A stretch of 64,000 bases of DNA. Origin: Azospirillum formosense. GTDB lineage: Bacteria; Pseudomonadota; Alphaproteobacteria; Azospirillales; Azospirillaceae. Shown in pieces: positions 29,043 to 36,661 of the stretch (positions are counted from its first letter, which is position 1; the number at the start of each line of letters is the position of its first letter). The translations under genes were made by a program, and so were the position numbers. The notes under the pieces are model-generated. The model was not told the DNA's origin. It did not search any database and saw only the letters and a list, made by a program, of their open reading frames with translations. Location of the stretch: contig NZ_CP159402.1 in the NCBI RefSeq assembly GCF_040500525.1, positions 2,668,501 through 2,732,500 on the forward strand, in the 5' to 3' direction.

Positions 29043-29945
29043 CTAAGCCGCCGCCTCGTCCTCCAGCATGGCGTGCCCCTGCTCCCAGGCGAGCAGGGCG
29101 CGCTTGCGGGGGACGCCGTAGCGGTAGTTGTGGATGATCCCCGACTTCTGGATCACCCGGTGGCAGGGGATCAGAACGCAGACCGGGTTGCGCCCCACCG
29201 CCGCCCCCACCGCCCGCATGGCGGTCGGCTGGCCGATGGCGCGGGCCACGTCCTCGTAGGACACGACGGCGCCCGACGGGATGCGCAGCAGCGCCTCCCA
29301 CACCTTGATCTGGAAATTGGTGCCTTTCATCAGCAGGCGCAGCGGTTCACCGCCTGTGGAACCGTCCTTGGCGGAACCGTCCCAGCGGAAGGCGCGGGCG
29401 GCGACCGGGCGGGTGGCGTCGGCGTCCTCCACCAGACGGGCGGCCGGCCAGGCGGCGGCCATCTCGGCCAGCGCGTCGCGCCCGTCCTCCTCCTCGGCGA
29501 AGCTCAGCCAGCAGACGCCGCGCTCGGTGGCGGCGACCAGCGACGGGCCGAAGGGGGTCGGGTGCAGGCCCCAGCGGATGGTCAGCCCGCCGCCCAGCGC
29601 CTTGTACTCGCCCGGCGTCATCGCCTCGCAGGCGACGAACAGGTCGTGCAGACGCGACGGGCCGGACAGCCCGACGTCCAGCGCCACGTCCAGCACGCTC
29701 TGGTTCGCGGCGAGCAGCCGCTTGGCGTTGTCCAGCGTCAGGAACTGCAGGAAGCGCTTCGGGCTGATCCCCGCCCATTGGGTGAACAGCCGCTGGAAAT
29801 GGAAGGGGCTCATGCCGGCGACGGCGGCCAGCTCGTCCAGTCCCGGCTGGTCCTGCCAGTGGTCCACGAGATGGCGGATGGCGGCGGCGATGGCGCGGTG
29901 GCGCCGCGCATCGACTGGATCTTCGGCGGGATTCAGGCACGGCAT
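29043..29945 (-). CDS. AraC-HTH / methylated-DNA-cysteine methyltransferase fusion (Ada-like)
   Basis: Bifunctional protein of 300 residues. Residues about 15-115 are an AraC-type double HTH (LDELAAVAGMSPFHFQRLFTQWAGISPKRFLQ); residues about 125-290 are an Ogt/AdaB methyltransferase with the acceptor Cys in VLIPCHRVIQKSG and the Asn hinge/RAVGAAVGRNP segment. The N-terminal Ada zinc domain with the CX3CX2C-type phosphotriester acceptor is absent. It therefore looks like a DNA-repair regulator that senses O6-alkylguanine rather than phosphotriesters. It starts at ATG 29945. Confidence 0.9.
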   Translation of the reverse strand: MPCLNPAEDPVDARRHRAIAAAIRHLVDHWQDQPGLDELAAVAGMSPFHFQRLFTQWAGISPKRFLQFLTLDNAKRLLAANQSVLDVALDVGLSGPSRLHDLFVACEAMTPGEYKALGGGLTIRWGLHPTPFGPSLVAATERGVCWLSFAEEEDGRDALAEMAAAWPAARLVEDADATRPVAARAFRWDGSAKDGSTGGEPLRLLMKGTNFQIKVWEALLRIPSGAVVSYEDVARAIGQPTAMRAVGAAVGRNPVCVLIPCHRVIQKSGIIHNYRYGVPRKRALLAWEQGHAMLEDEAAA

Positions 29946-30034
29946 GGCGGTTCTCTCCCAGGCTCCATGACCGGCGCAGGATGCGCCGCCGGAGCGGGCC
30001 GACCAACCCGTTTCTTGCGCAATCCCACCGGCGG

Positions 30035-30571
30035 TCAGGGCACCGCTTCGGGGTGGCAGGGGGCCCGGCGCCACAGGGCCAGCGCGCCGCGCAGCGCCTT
30101 GGCGAAGTCCGCCCGCTCGTCCGGCGTCAGGAAGGCGCCGACGGTCACCGACTGCCCGTGCGAGGTGAGGGTCACCCGGCCGCCGTGCCGGGGCGGGCCG
30201 TCCAGGGTGACGCGCAGCCAGTTGGGGTGAAAGCTCCAGCGCCGCTCCGGCTTGTTCCGGGCGACGCGCTGGACGGTCAGGTCGGTGTCGGTCAGGCGCA
30301 CCCGCTCGTACAGCTGGGCGGCGCGGTTGTTGACGCGGAAGGCCAGCCAGAGGATCAACACGTCCAGCCCGCAGAAGGGCACCACCGGCCACGCCCCGTT
30401 GGCGGCGAAAATCCCGGCGATCAGCAGATTGACGAGGATCACCACCCCCATCAGGACGCGGAATCCGTGCCGCCCCAGGCTGCGGTGCGGGTGCAGGATC
30501 GCGTCGAAGAAGACGCGGGGAGCCGGGGCCAGGGACGGGGCCGGGGTATGACGGGCCATGGTCATGCACAC
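30035..30571 (-). CDS. DUF2244 domain membrane protein
   Basis: 178 residues. Two adjacent membrane spans (about 38-58 and 63-80: VLMGVVILVNLLIAGIFAANGAWPVV and FCGLDVLILWLAFRV) sit between a short N-terminal region with FFDAILHPHRSLGRHGF and a C-terminal domain (WSFHPNWLRVTLD, GAFLTPDERADFAKALRGAL). This is the DUF2244 layout, often annotated as integral membrane protein near cytochrome oxidase or nth genes. Function unknown. It diverges from nth. Confidence 0.82.
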   Translation of the reverse strand: MCMTMARHTPAPSLAPAPRVFFDAILHPHRSLGRHGFRVLMGVVILVNLLIAGIFAANGAWPVVPFCGLDVLILWLAFRVNNRAAQLYERVRLTDTDLTVQRVARNKPERRWSFHPNWLRVTLDGPPRHGGRVTLTSHGQSVTVGAFLTPDERADFAKALRGALALWRRAPCHPEAVP

Positions 30572-30625
30572 AAACTAGTGCGGCCCGGGCGCGCGTTCCA
30601 CCCGGCCTGTTGGCCCCTTCGCCAT

Positions 30626-30649
30626 GTTTGCATGCACGTTTGCATGCAC
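30626..30649. repeat. Tandem 12-mer with embedded palindrome between DUF2244 and nth
   Basis: GTTTGCATGCAC occurs twice back to back (30626-30637 and 30638-30649). Each copy contains the 8-base palindrome TGCATGCA. It lies in the 93-bp divergent promoter region, 16 bp before the nth start, and could be a repeated operator. Confidence 0.65.
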
Positions 30650-30664
30650 GGCCAGGGTCCCGCT

Positions 30665-31324
30665 ATGCTGCGCGCCATGAAGCCCGCCGCCGTCCAGGAA
30701 TTCTTCCGCCGCCTCAGCGCCGCCAACCCGGAGCCGAAGAGCGAGCTGGAATACGTCAATCCCTACACCCTGCTGGTCGCCGTCGTGCTGTCGGCCCAGG
30801 CCACCGATGTGGGGGTCAACAAGGCCACCGGCCCGCTGTTCCGGATCGTCACCACGCCGCAGCAGATGGTTGAGCTGGGGGAGGAGCGGCTGCGCGGCTA
30901 CATCAAGACGATCGGCCTGTTCAACACCAAGGCCAAGAACGTCATCCGGCTGTCGGAAATTTTGGTCGCCCAATATGGCGGCGAGGTGCCGCGCGACCGC
31001 GAGGCGCTGGAAACCTTGCCCGGCGTCGGGCGCAAGACCGCCAACGTGGTGCTGAACGTCGCCTTCGGCGAGGAAACCATCGCGGTGGATACCCACATCT
31101 TCCGCGTCGGCAACCGCACCGGCCTCGCCCCCGGCAAGACACCCGACGCGGTGGAGGCGAAGCTGCTGAAGGTGGTCCCCAAGGCCTACCGCCGGCACGC
31201 CCACCACTGGCTGATCCTGCACGGCCGCTACGTCTGCAAGGCCCGCAAGCCGGATTGCCTCGTCTGCCCGGTCAGCGACCTGTGCGGCTTCAAGGACAAG
31301 GTCCTGCCGGCCGCCGTGGTGTGA
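30665..31324 (+). CDS. nth: Endonuclease III
   Basis: Bifunctional DNA glycosylase/AP lyase of base excision repair for oxidised pyrimidines. The helix-hairpin-helix LPGVGRKTANVVL carries the catalytic Lys, and AVDTHIFRV carries the catalytic Asp. The iron-sulfur loop C-X6-C-X2-C-X5-C is exact (CKARKPDC, CLVC, CPVSDLC). The start ATG 30665 has AGGG 7 bases upstream; ATG 30677 (MKPAAV) is the alternative and gives 215 residues. A terminator follows. Confidence 0.96.
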   Translation: MLRAMKPAAVQEFFRRLSAANPEPKSELEYVNPYTLLVAVVLSAQATDVGVNKATGPLFRIVTTPQQMVELGEERLRGYIKTIGLFNTKAKNVIRLSEILVAQYGGEVPRDREALETLPGVGRKTANVVLNVAFGEETIAVDTHIFRVGNRTGLAPGKTPDAVEAKLLKVVPKAYRRHAHHWLILHGRYVCKARKPDCLVCPVSDLCGFKDKVLPAAVV

Positions 31325-31375
31325 GCGGCAAGCCGTGATGTTTCCCGTGAAACGCCCGCGATAACTGGAAAAGAA

Positions 31376-31410
31376 AAAGCCCGGCGAGGGGTCGGTCCCC
31401 GCCGGGCTTG
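31376..31410. terminator. Bidirectional terminator between nth and bactofilin gene
   Basis: AAGCCCGGC and GCCGGGCTT pair around an inner GGGG/CCCC stem. On the minus strand the hairpin is followed by TTTTTCTTTTCC, making it a good terminator for the bactofilin gene; on the plus strand only CTTGCT follows. Confidence 0.8.
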
Positions 31411-31435
31411 CTCGCGAAACCGCGTTTGACGGCGT

Positions 31436-32257
31436 TCAGCCGTCGACCACGATGGGGTCCAGCGCGGCCGGCGCCGGGGCCGATTCCGCCGGGGCGGCGG
31501 GGGCCGCGGCCGGCTTGGCCGCCGGGGTGTATTTGCCGATCTCGCCGTTCAGCAGGGCGCCGGCCTCGACCGCCAGCTCGCCGTACTTGATCGAGCCGTT
31601 GATCTTGCCGGTGGAGCGCACGGTCAGGCGGCCGCGCACGATGATGTCACCCTCGAAGCGGCCGCCGATGTCGGCCTCGTCGATCTCCACGGCGCCCTTG
31701 AACAGGCCGGTCTCGGCGATCTCGATGGACCGGCCGTCGCGCAGCTTGGCCTCAACCGTGCCTTCGACGACCAGCACGTCGCAGGACCCGATCTCGCCGT
31801 TCAGCGAGATGTCGCGGCCGACGATCAGGCGGCGCTGGTCGCTGGCCAGCGGAGCGGCGGGCGCCGGGGCAACCGGGGCGGGGGCCGCGACGGGCGCGGC
31901 GGCCGGAGCGCCATACCCCTCGGGACGGCGCGGCGCGGCACCCGGCAGATCGACGGTGCGGCGCGGAATGTCCGTCGGCTTGTAGCTCGAACCGGGGATC
32001 GGGGCGCCGGCCGGCGGCTTCGGGGTGCTCGTGTTCATCTCGGGTCCCTTGGAGGAAATCGGCTCGGGTTGCGGCGTGCGGGCGGCCGGGGCGGGGCCGG
32101 CCGGCGCGCTCGTCGCGGACGGGTTGCTCAGGGAGGCGAGCGGCGACACCGCCGCCGCGGGTTCGGCGGCGCCCGCCTGCGGTGCGGCCGGGATGGCCGG
32201 ATCGGTGCTTTGGGTCTTCGGCGCACCGACGGGCGGATTCTTTCGTCCGAACAGCAT
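31436..32257 (-). CDS. Bactofilin family cytoskeletal protein
   Basis: Polymer-forming protein of 273 residues. The central bactofilin domain (about 140-245) is a repetitive right-handed beta-helix: LIVGRDISLNGEIGSCDVLVVEGTVEAKL, IGRFEGDIIVRGRLTVRSTGKINGSI. It is flanked by long Ala/Pro-rich tails, the N-terminal one about 140 residues, longer than usual. No membrane segment. Bactofilins shape cell envelopes and position enzymes or chromosome regions; here there is no adjacent M23 peptidase, the common partner. Transcribed alone. Confidence 0.92.
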   Translation of the reverse strand: MLFGRKNPPVGAPKTQSTDPAIPAAPQAGAAEPAAAVSPLASLSNPSATSAPAGPAPAARTPQPEPISSKGPEMNTSTPKPPAGAPIPGSSYKPTDIPRRTVDLPGAAPRRPEGYGAPAAAPVAAPAPVAPAPAAPLASDQRRLIVGRDISLNGEIGSCDVLVVEGTVEAKLRDGRSIEIAETGLFKGAVEIDEADIGGRFEGDIIVRGRLTVRSTGKINGSIKYGELAVEAGALLNGEIGKYTPAAKPAAAPAAPAESAPAPAALDPIVVDG

Positions 32258-32449
32258 GAACGTTGATCCCCAGGTCAGTCAGGTCGTGAAGGTTGGCGGG
32301 TCGTGGACGTCGGGTCATCGGATGCGGTGACGCATGACCGGCCCCGATCGACGGCAGCCAAAAGACCACCCCGCCGGGGTAACACGGTCATCCGGCCGGC
32401 CGCAAGTGGGCTTTGGTGCACGGTCGGGGCCGCGCCTCAAGACGGTCCG

Positions 32450-33130
32450 TCACGGCCCTTCCCGGCGGGGAAGGCCCGTCATGGAATGGTAGATGTGGAC
32501 CATGAAGGCGCTCGCGATCACCGGCACCAGCAGGTTGACGAAAGGAATTGTCGAAAGAAAGGCAATTACCGCGCCAGCCAAAAATGGTTTCAACGGGCTG
32601 GAGCGCCGCAGAAACCCCGCCTCCTTCCGTCCCATCCGCCGGATCGCCACCATCTCGAAATATTCGCGGCCGAGAAGATAGCCGTTGGCGGTGTAAAAGA
32701 TCAGCAGGTTCAACCCCGGCACCATCAGATACAGGGGCAGGGCGAACAGATTGACCAACAGGACGATGGCGAAAAAGCGCAGCGCGGTCAGAAGTTCTTC
32801 CCCAAGGCCGGTCTGGCGGGGCGGCGGCAACTGGGGGTAGTGGCGCCGCTCCACCGCCTGCACCACCTCGTCGAGGAAGAAGCTGGACACCATGCCGACC
32901 GTGGCGGGAAACAGCACCCAGGCCAGCAGCAGGACGGCCAGCCCGCCCAGCACGTCCAGCACCCCGTCCACCCAGGCGTAGCCGGTCAGCGCGGTGTGGA
33001 ACAGCGCCCACCACACGGCTCCCGCCAGCAGGGCGAAGGCCGCGATGGCGGACAGCACGCCGATCCACACGACGCGGCGGGACGCCGGGTCGGAGAGCTG
33101 TCCGATGGCGAGAAGCAGCGCGCGGATCAT
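32450..33130 (-). CDS. EI24 domain (CysZ-like) membrane protein
   Basis: 226 residues with four main hydrophobic regions, at about 20-45, 55-80, 120-150 and 185-215. The EI24/CysZ (formerly DUF540) features are the central GLNLLIFYTANGYLLGREYFEMVAIRRM and the C-terminal FLAGAVIAFLSTIPFVNLLVPVIASAFMVHIYH. E. coli CysZ transports sulfate, but alphaproteobacterial members are uncharacterised and no cys genes are nearby. ATG 33130 (MIRALL) is the sensible start; the frame upstream overlaps the sugar-kinase promoter. Confidence 0.85.
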   Translation of the reverse strand: MIRALLLAIGQLSDPASRRVVWIGVLSAIAAFALLAGAVWWALFHTALTGYAWVDGVLDVLGGLAVLLLAWVLFPATVGMVSSFFLDEVVQAVERRHYPQLPPPRQTGLGEELLTALRFFAIVLLVNLFALPLYLMVPGLNLLIFYTANGYLLGREYFEMVAIRRMGRKEAGFLRRSSPLKPFLAGAVIAFLSTIPFVNLLVPVIASAFMVHIYHSMTGLPRREGP

Positions 33131-33323
33131 CCGGACTCCCGTTCGATAAGGCCAGTTCGTCTCGGCCGATGCGGCCGGGCGACGCTTATCTACGACGGCG
33201 GGCCGCTCCGTTCCAGGGGCCCTTGCGCCGCGCTTGAGATGTGAAGGCGGGCCGCTATACTCGCGCCCGGATTTCTTCCGCGGTCCAGACACCGCATTTC
33301 CCCAGCATTTCCAAGGAGCGCCC

Positions 33324-34334
33324 ATGGCCACGGCCGAATTCGACGTCACCGGCATCGGCAACGCCATCGTCGACGTGATCGCCCATGCCGACGACGCCTT
33401 TCTCACGGCCAACGGGATCGAGAAGGGGGCGATGACGCTGATCGACGCCGCCCGCGCCGAGGAGCTGTACGGCCGCATGGGTCCGGGCATCGAGGTGTCG
33501 GGCGGTTCCGCCGGCAACACCATGGCCGGCATCGCGTCGCTGGGCGGCCGGGGGGCCTACATCGGCAAGGTCCACGGCGACCAGCTCGGCCAGGTCTTCC
33601 GCCACGACATCCGCGCCGCCGGCGTGCATTTCGAGACGGCGGCCGGACACGGCGGCGCCCCGACGGCGCGCTGCCTGATCCTGGTGACGCCGGACGCCCA
33701 GCGCTCCATGAACACCTTCCTCGGCGCCTGCGTGGAGCTGGGTCCGGAGGACATCGACGAGGCGCTGATCGCCAACTCGCAGGTCACCTACCTGGAAGGC
33801 TATCTGTGGGACCCGCCCCGCGCCAAGGAGGCGTTCCGCAAGGCGGCGTCCACCGCCCACGGCGCCGGGCGCAAGGTCTCGCTCTCGCTGTCCGACAGCT
33901 TCTGCGTCCACCGCCACCACGCGGAGTTCCTGGAGCTGGTCGAGGGCCACGTCGACATCCTGTTCGCCAACGAGCATGAGATCACCGCCCTCTACAAGAC
34001 CGACCGCTTCGAGGACGCGCTGGAGGCGGTGAAGCGTCTCGGCAAGACCGCCGCCCTGACGCGCAGCGAAAAGGGCGCCGTCATCGTCTCCGGCGGCGCC
34101 GTCGTCGAGGTCCCGGCGGCCCCGGTGGCCCGCGTGGTCGACACCACGGGCGCCGGCGACCTCTACGCCGCCGGCTTCCTCTACGGCTACACCCGCGGCA
34201 TGGCCCCGGCGGTGTGCGGCCGCATCGGCGCGCTGGCCGCGGCGGAGATCATCAGCCACGTCGGCGCCCGTCCGGACGTCGCGCTGGCCGATCTGCTGCC
34301 GGATCTGCTGAAGGATGCAGGCGTTCCGGCCTGA
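33324..34334 (+). CDS. PfkB family carbohydrate/adenosine kinase
   Basis: Ribokinase-like kinase of 336 residues. The first PfkB signature is VSGGSAGNTMAGIASLGGRGAYIGKVHGD near 54-82; the second, VVDTTGAGDLYAAGFLYGY near 272-290, includes the catalytic Asp and anion hole. The N-terminal DVTGIGNAIVDVIAHADDAFL matches the adenosine-kinase-like group annotated in alphaproteobacteria. AAGGAG lies 6 bases before ATG 33324. Substrate not certain: adenosine or a sugar. Confidence 0.9.
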   Translation: MATAEFDVTGIGNAIVDVIAHADDAFLTANGIEKGAMTLIDAARAEELYGRMGPGIEVSGGSAGNTMAGIASLGGRGAYIGKVHGDQLGQVFRHDIRAAGVHFETAAGHGGAPTARCLILVTPDAQRSMNTFLGACVELGPEDIDEALIANSQVTYLEGYLWDPPRAKEAFRKAASTAHGAGRKVSLSLSDSFCVHRHHAEFLELVEGHVDILFANEHEITALYKTDRFEDALEAVKRLGKTAALTRSEKGAVIVSGGAVVEVPAAPVARVVDTTGAGDLYAAGFLYGYTRGMAPAVCGRIGALAAAEIISHVGARPDVALADLLPDLLKDAGVPA

Positions 34335-34397
34335 TTGCCGCAAGAGGGCCTGTAGGGTATAAGCTGGCGGACCTTCCCGTCCGCCGGCTTTGCCCCC

Positions 34398-35315
34398 ATG
34401 CAAGTGTATCTGCCGATCGCCGAGATGTCGGTCAACGCCCTGCTCGTGCTCGGCATGGGGGGGCTCGTCGGCTTCCTGTCCGGCATGTTCGGGGTGGGCG
34501 GCGGCTTCCTGATGACGCCGCTGCTGATCTTCATCGGCGTCCCGCCCGCCATCGCGGTGGGCACCCAGGCCAACCAGCTCGTCGCCGCCAGCGTGTCGGG
34601 CGTGCTCGCCCACTGGCGCCGCGGCAACGTGGACGTCAAGCTGGGCGTCGTCATGCTGCTGGGCGGCATGGTCGGCACGGTGGTCGGCGTCTGGATCTTC
34701 TCCCTGCTGCAGCGGATCGGCCAGATCGACGCGGCGATCACGCTGTCCTACGTCTTCTTCCTCGGCACCATCGGCACGATGATGATGGTGGAGGCCAGCC
34801 GCGCGCTGATCCGCCGCCGCGCCCCCACCGCCAAGCGGGGCAAGCTGCACCGCCACATGTGGCTGCACGGCCTGCCGCTGAAGATGCGCTTCCAGCGTTC
34901 CAAGCTCTACATCTCCGCCCTGCTGCCGGCCGGGATCGGGGCGGTCGGCGGGATGCTGGTGGCGATCATGGGCATCGGCGGCGGCTTCATGCTGGTGCCG
35001 GCGATGATCTACCTGCTGAACATGCCGACCGGTCTGGTGGCCGGCACCTCGCTGTTCCAGATCATCTTCACCACGGCCATGGCGACGCTGCTGCAGGCGG
35101 CGACCAACCAGACGGTGGACGTGATGCTGGCGCTCCTGCTGCTGATCGGCGGGGTGATCGGCGCGCAGTTCGGCACCAAGGCCGGCGGCCGGCTGCGCGG
35201 CGAGCAGGCCCGCCTTCTGCTGGCCTCGCTGGTCGTCGCGGTGGCGCTGAAGCTCGCCTTCGATCTGGTGGTCGAGCCGAACGACGTCTTCACCATCTCG
35301 ACGAGGATGTCGTGA
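34398..35315 (+). CDS. TSUP (TauE/SafE) family permease
   Basis: Membrane protein of 305 residues with about eight spans in two repeated halves. Each half contains the family motif: GLVGFLSGMFGVGGGFLMTPLL near 17-38 and GAVGGMLVAIMGIGGGFMLVPAMIY near 178-202. TSUP members export sulfite, sulfoacetate or related anions. The TIGR02186 gene starts inside its stop codon (GTGA overlap), followed by a universal stress protein, so these form a three-gene unit of unknown purpose. Confidence 0.92.
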   Translation: MQVYLPIAEMSVNALLVLGMGGLVGFLSGMFGVGGGFLMTPLLIFIGVPPAIAVGTQANQLVAASVSGVLAHWRRGNVDVKLGVVMLLGGMVGTVVGVWIFSLLQRIGQIDAAITLSYVFFLGTIGTMMMVEASRALIRRRAPTAKRGKLHRHMWLHGLPLKMRFQRSKLYISALLPAGIGAVGGMLVAIMGIGGGFMLVPAMIYLLNMPTGLVAGTSLFQIIFTTAMATLLQAATNQTVDVMLALLLLIGGVIGAQFGTKAGGRLRGEQARLLLASLVVAVALKLAFDLVVEPNDVFTISTRMS

Positions 35316-36091
35316 GGGCTGGCGGCAAGGGCGCCGGGCGGCTGTGGTCCGTCCGGGTCGCCGGCGGGCTGGCGGGGCTTCTGGCGGGGGTGTTCCTGGC
35401 CGCCACGGTGTGGGCGCAGCAGCTCGTCGCCGACCTGTCGAGCCACCTGATCGCCATCACCACCGGCTTCACCGGGACGGAGGTCGTGCTGTTCGGCACC
35501 ACCGACGGGGCGGGGGACGTCGCCATCGTGGTGACCGGCCCGCGCACCCCGGTCACCGTGCGCCGCAAGGAGCGCATCGCCGGCATCTGGATCAACGCGC
35601 GCAGCGTGCGGTTCGAGCAGGTGCCCGGCTACTACATGGTCGCGACCAACCGCCCGCTGGACCAGTTCGTCGGCCGTCCGGTGCTGGAGCGCCACCAGAT
35701 CGGCCTGCCGAACCTCCAGCTCGGCCCGCGCGAGCAGCTGGCCCCGGACCAGCTCGCCCTGTTCCGCTCCGCCCTGATCCGCAACAAGCAGCGGGCCGGG
35801 CTCTACGGCATCACGCTGGGGCAGGTGTCCTTCCTGGGCGAGCGGCTGTTCCGGACGAACATCTATTTTCCGGCCAACGTGCCGACGGGGCTGTACAATG
35901 TCGAGGCGCTGCTGATCCGCGACGGCGAGGTGGTCAGCGCCCAGACCACGCCGCTGGTGGTGTCCAAGGTCGGCTTCAGCGCGGAAATCTACGACTTTGC
36001 GCGCAACCAGCCGATGATTTACGGTGTTGCCGCGGTGATTGGCGCCATCGCCGCCGGCTGGCTGGCCGGCGCCATCTTCCGGAGGGTGTGA
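35312..36091 (+). CDS. TIGR02186 family membrane-anchored protein
   Basis: Alphaproteobacterial protein of unknown function, 259 residues. A signal anchor (about 14-35) precedes a periplasmic beta-rich region (VADLSSHLIAITTGFTGTEVVLFG near 38-60, RERIAGIWINARSV-type segment near 85-100, FPANVPTGLYNVEALLIRDGEVV near 190), and a C-terminal span with a basic end (GVAAVIGAIAAGWLAGAIFRRV). The start is GTG 35312, overlapping the TSUP stop by 4 bases. The family is regularly found next to a TSUP permease, suggesting a joint anion-transport role. Confidence 0.85.
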   Translation: MRAGGKGAGRLWSVRVAGGLAGLLAGVFLAATVWAQQLVADLSSHLIAITTGFTGTEVVLFGTTDGAGDVAIVVTGPRTPVTVRRKERIAGIWINARSVRFEQVPGYYMVATNRPLDQFVGRPVLERHQIGLPNLQLGPREQLAPDQLALFRSALIRNKQRAGLYGITLGQVSFLGERLFRTNIYFPANVPTGLYNVEALLIRDGEVVSAQTTPLVVSKVGFSAEIYDFARNQPMIYGVAAVIGAIAAGWLAGAIFRRV

Positions 36092-36094
36092 CCG

Positions 36095-36646
36095 ATGTCC
36101 GATCCGATTGCGACCGATCCGATTGCGACCGCTTCCACGGCGGCCGGCCCGGCCGCGGCCGAACCGGAGGCCGCGGCCAAGCCGCCGGTCCGCATCTTCC
36201 TGGTCGTGGTGGACGAGAGCCCGGAGCTTCAGCTCGCCCTGCGCTACGCCTGCCTGCGCGCCCGCAAGTCCGGGGGCAAGGTGGCGTTGCTCTACGTCAT
36301 CGAGCCGGGCGAGGCGCAGCAGTGGCTGGCCCTGGAGAACCTGATGCGCGAGGAACAGCGCGCGGAGGCGGAGCAGAAGCTGCAGAAGCTCGCCCGCGAC
36401 GTGAACCGGCTGACCGGCACGCTGCCGGCCCTGTACGTGCGCGAGGGCAACCGCCGCGACGAGGTGCTGGCCCTGATCGACGAGGAGCCGAGCATCTCCA
36501 TCCTCGTTCTGGCCGCCGGCGTCGAGCCGGAAGGGCCGGGGCCGCTGATCTCCTACTTCACCAACCGCGGCCTCGCCAAGATGCGCATTCCGTTGACCAT
36601 CGTGCCGGGCGGCATCGGCGTCGACGCGCTGGACGCCATCACTTAA
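36095..36646 (+). CDS. Universal stress protein (UspA family)
   Basis: Cytosolic nucleotide-binding-fold protein, 183 residues. The Usp domain spans about 31-175: VRIFLVVVDESPELQLALRYA at its start, the VALLYVIEPGE strand, and SISILVLAAGVEPEGPGP before the C-terminal IPLTIVPGGIG. The ATP-binding G-2X-G-9X-G(S/T) motif is not obvious. The N-terminal 30 residues are Ala/Pro-rich and begin with a 15-bp direct repeat encoding DPIAT twice. It lies 3 bp after the TIGR02186 gene and is co-transcribed. Confidence 0.88.
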   Translation: MSDPIATDPIATASTAAGPAAAEPEAAAKPPVRIFLVVVDESPELQLALRYACLRARKSGGKVALLYVIEPGEAQQWLALENLMREEQRAEAEQKLQKLARDVNRLTGTLPALYVREGNRRDEVLALIDEEPSISILVLAAGVEPEGPGPLISYFTNRGLAKMRIPLTIVPGGIGVDALDAIT

Positions 36647-36661
36647 GGCGTCGGCTGCGCT

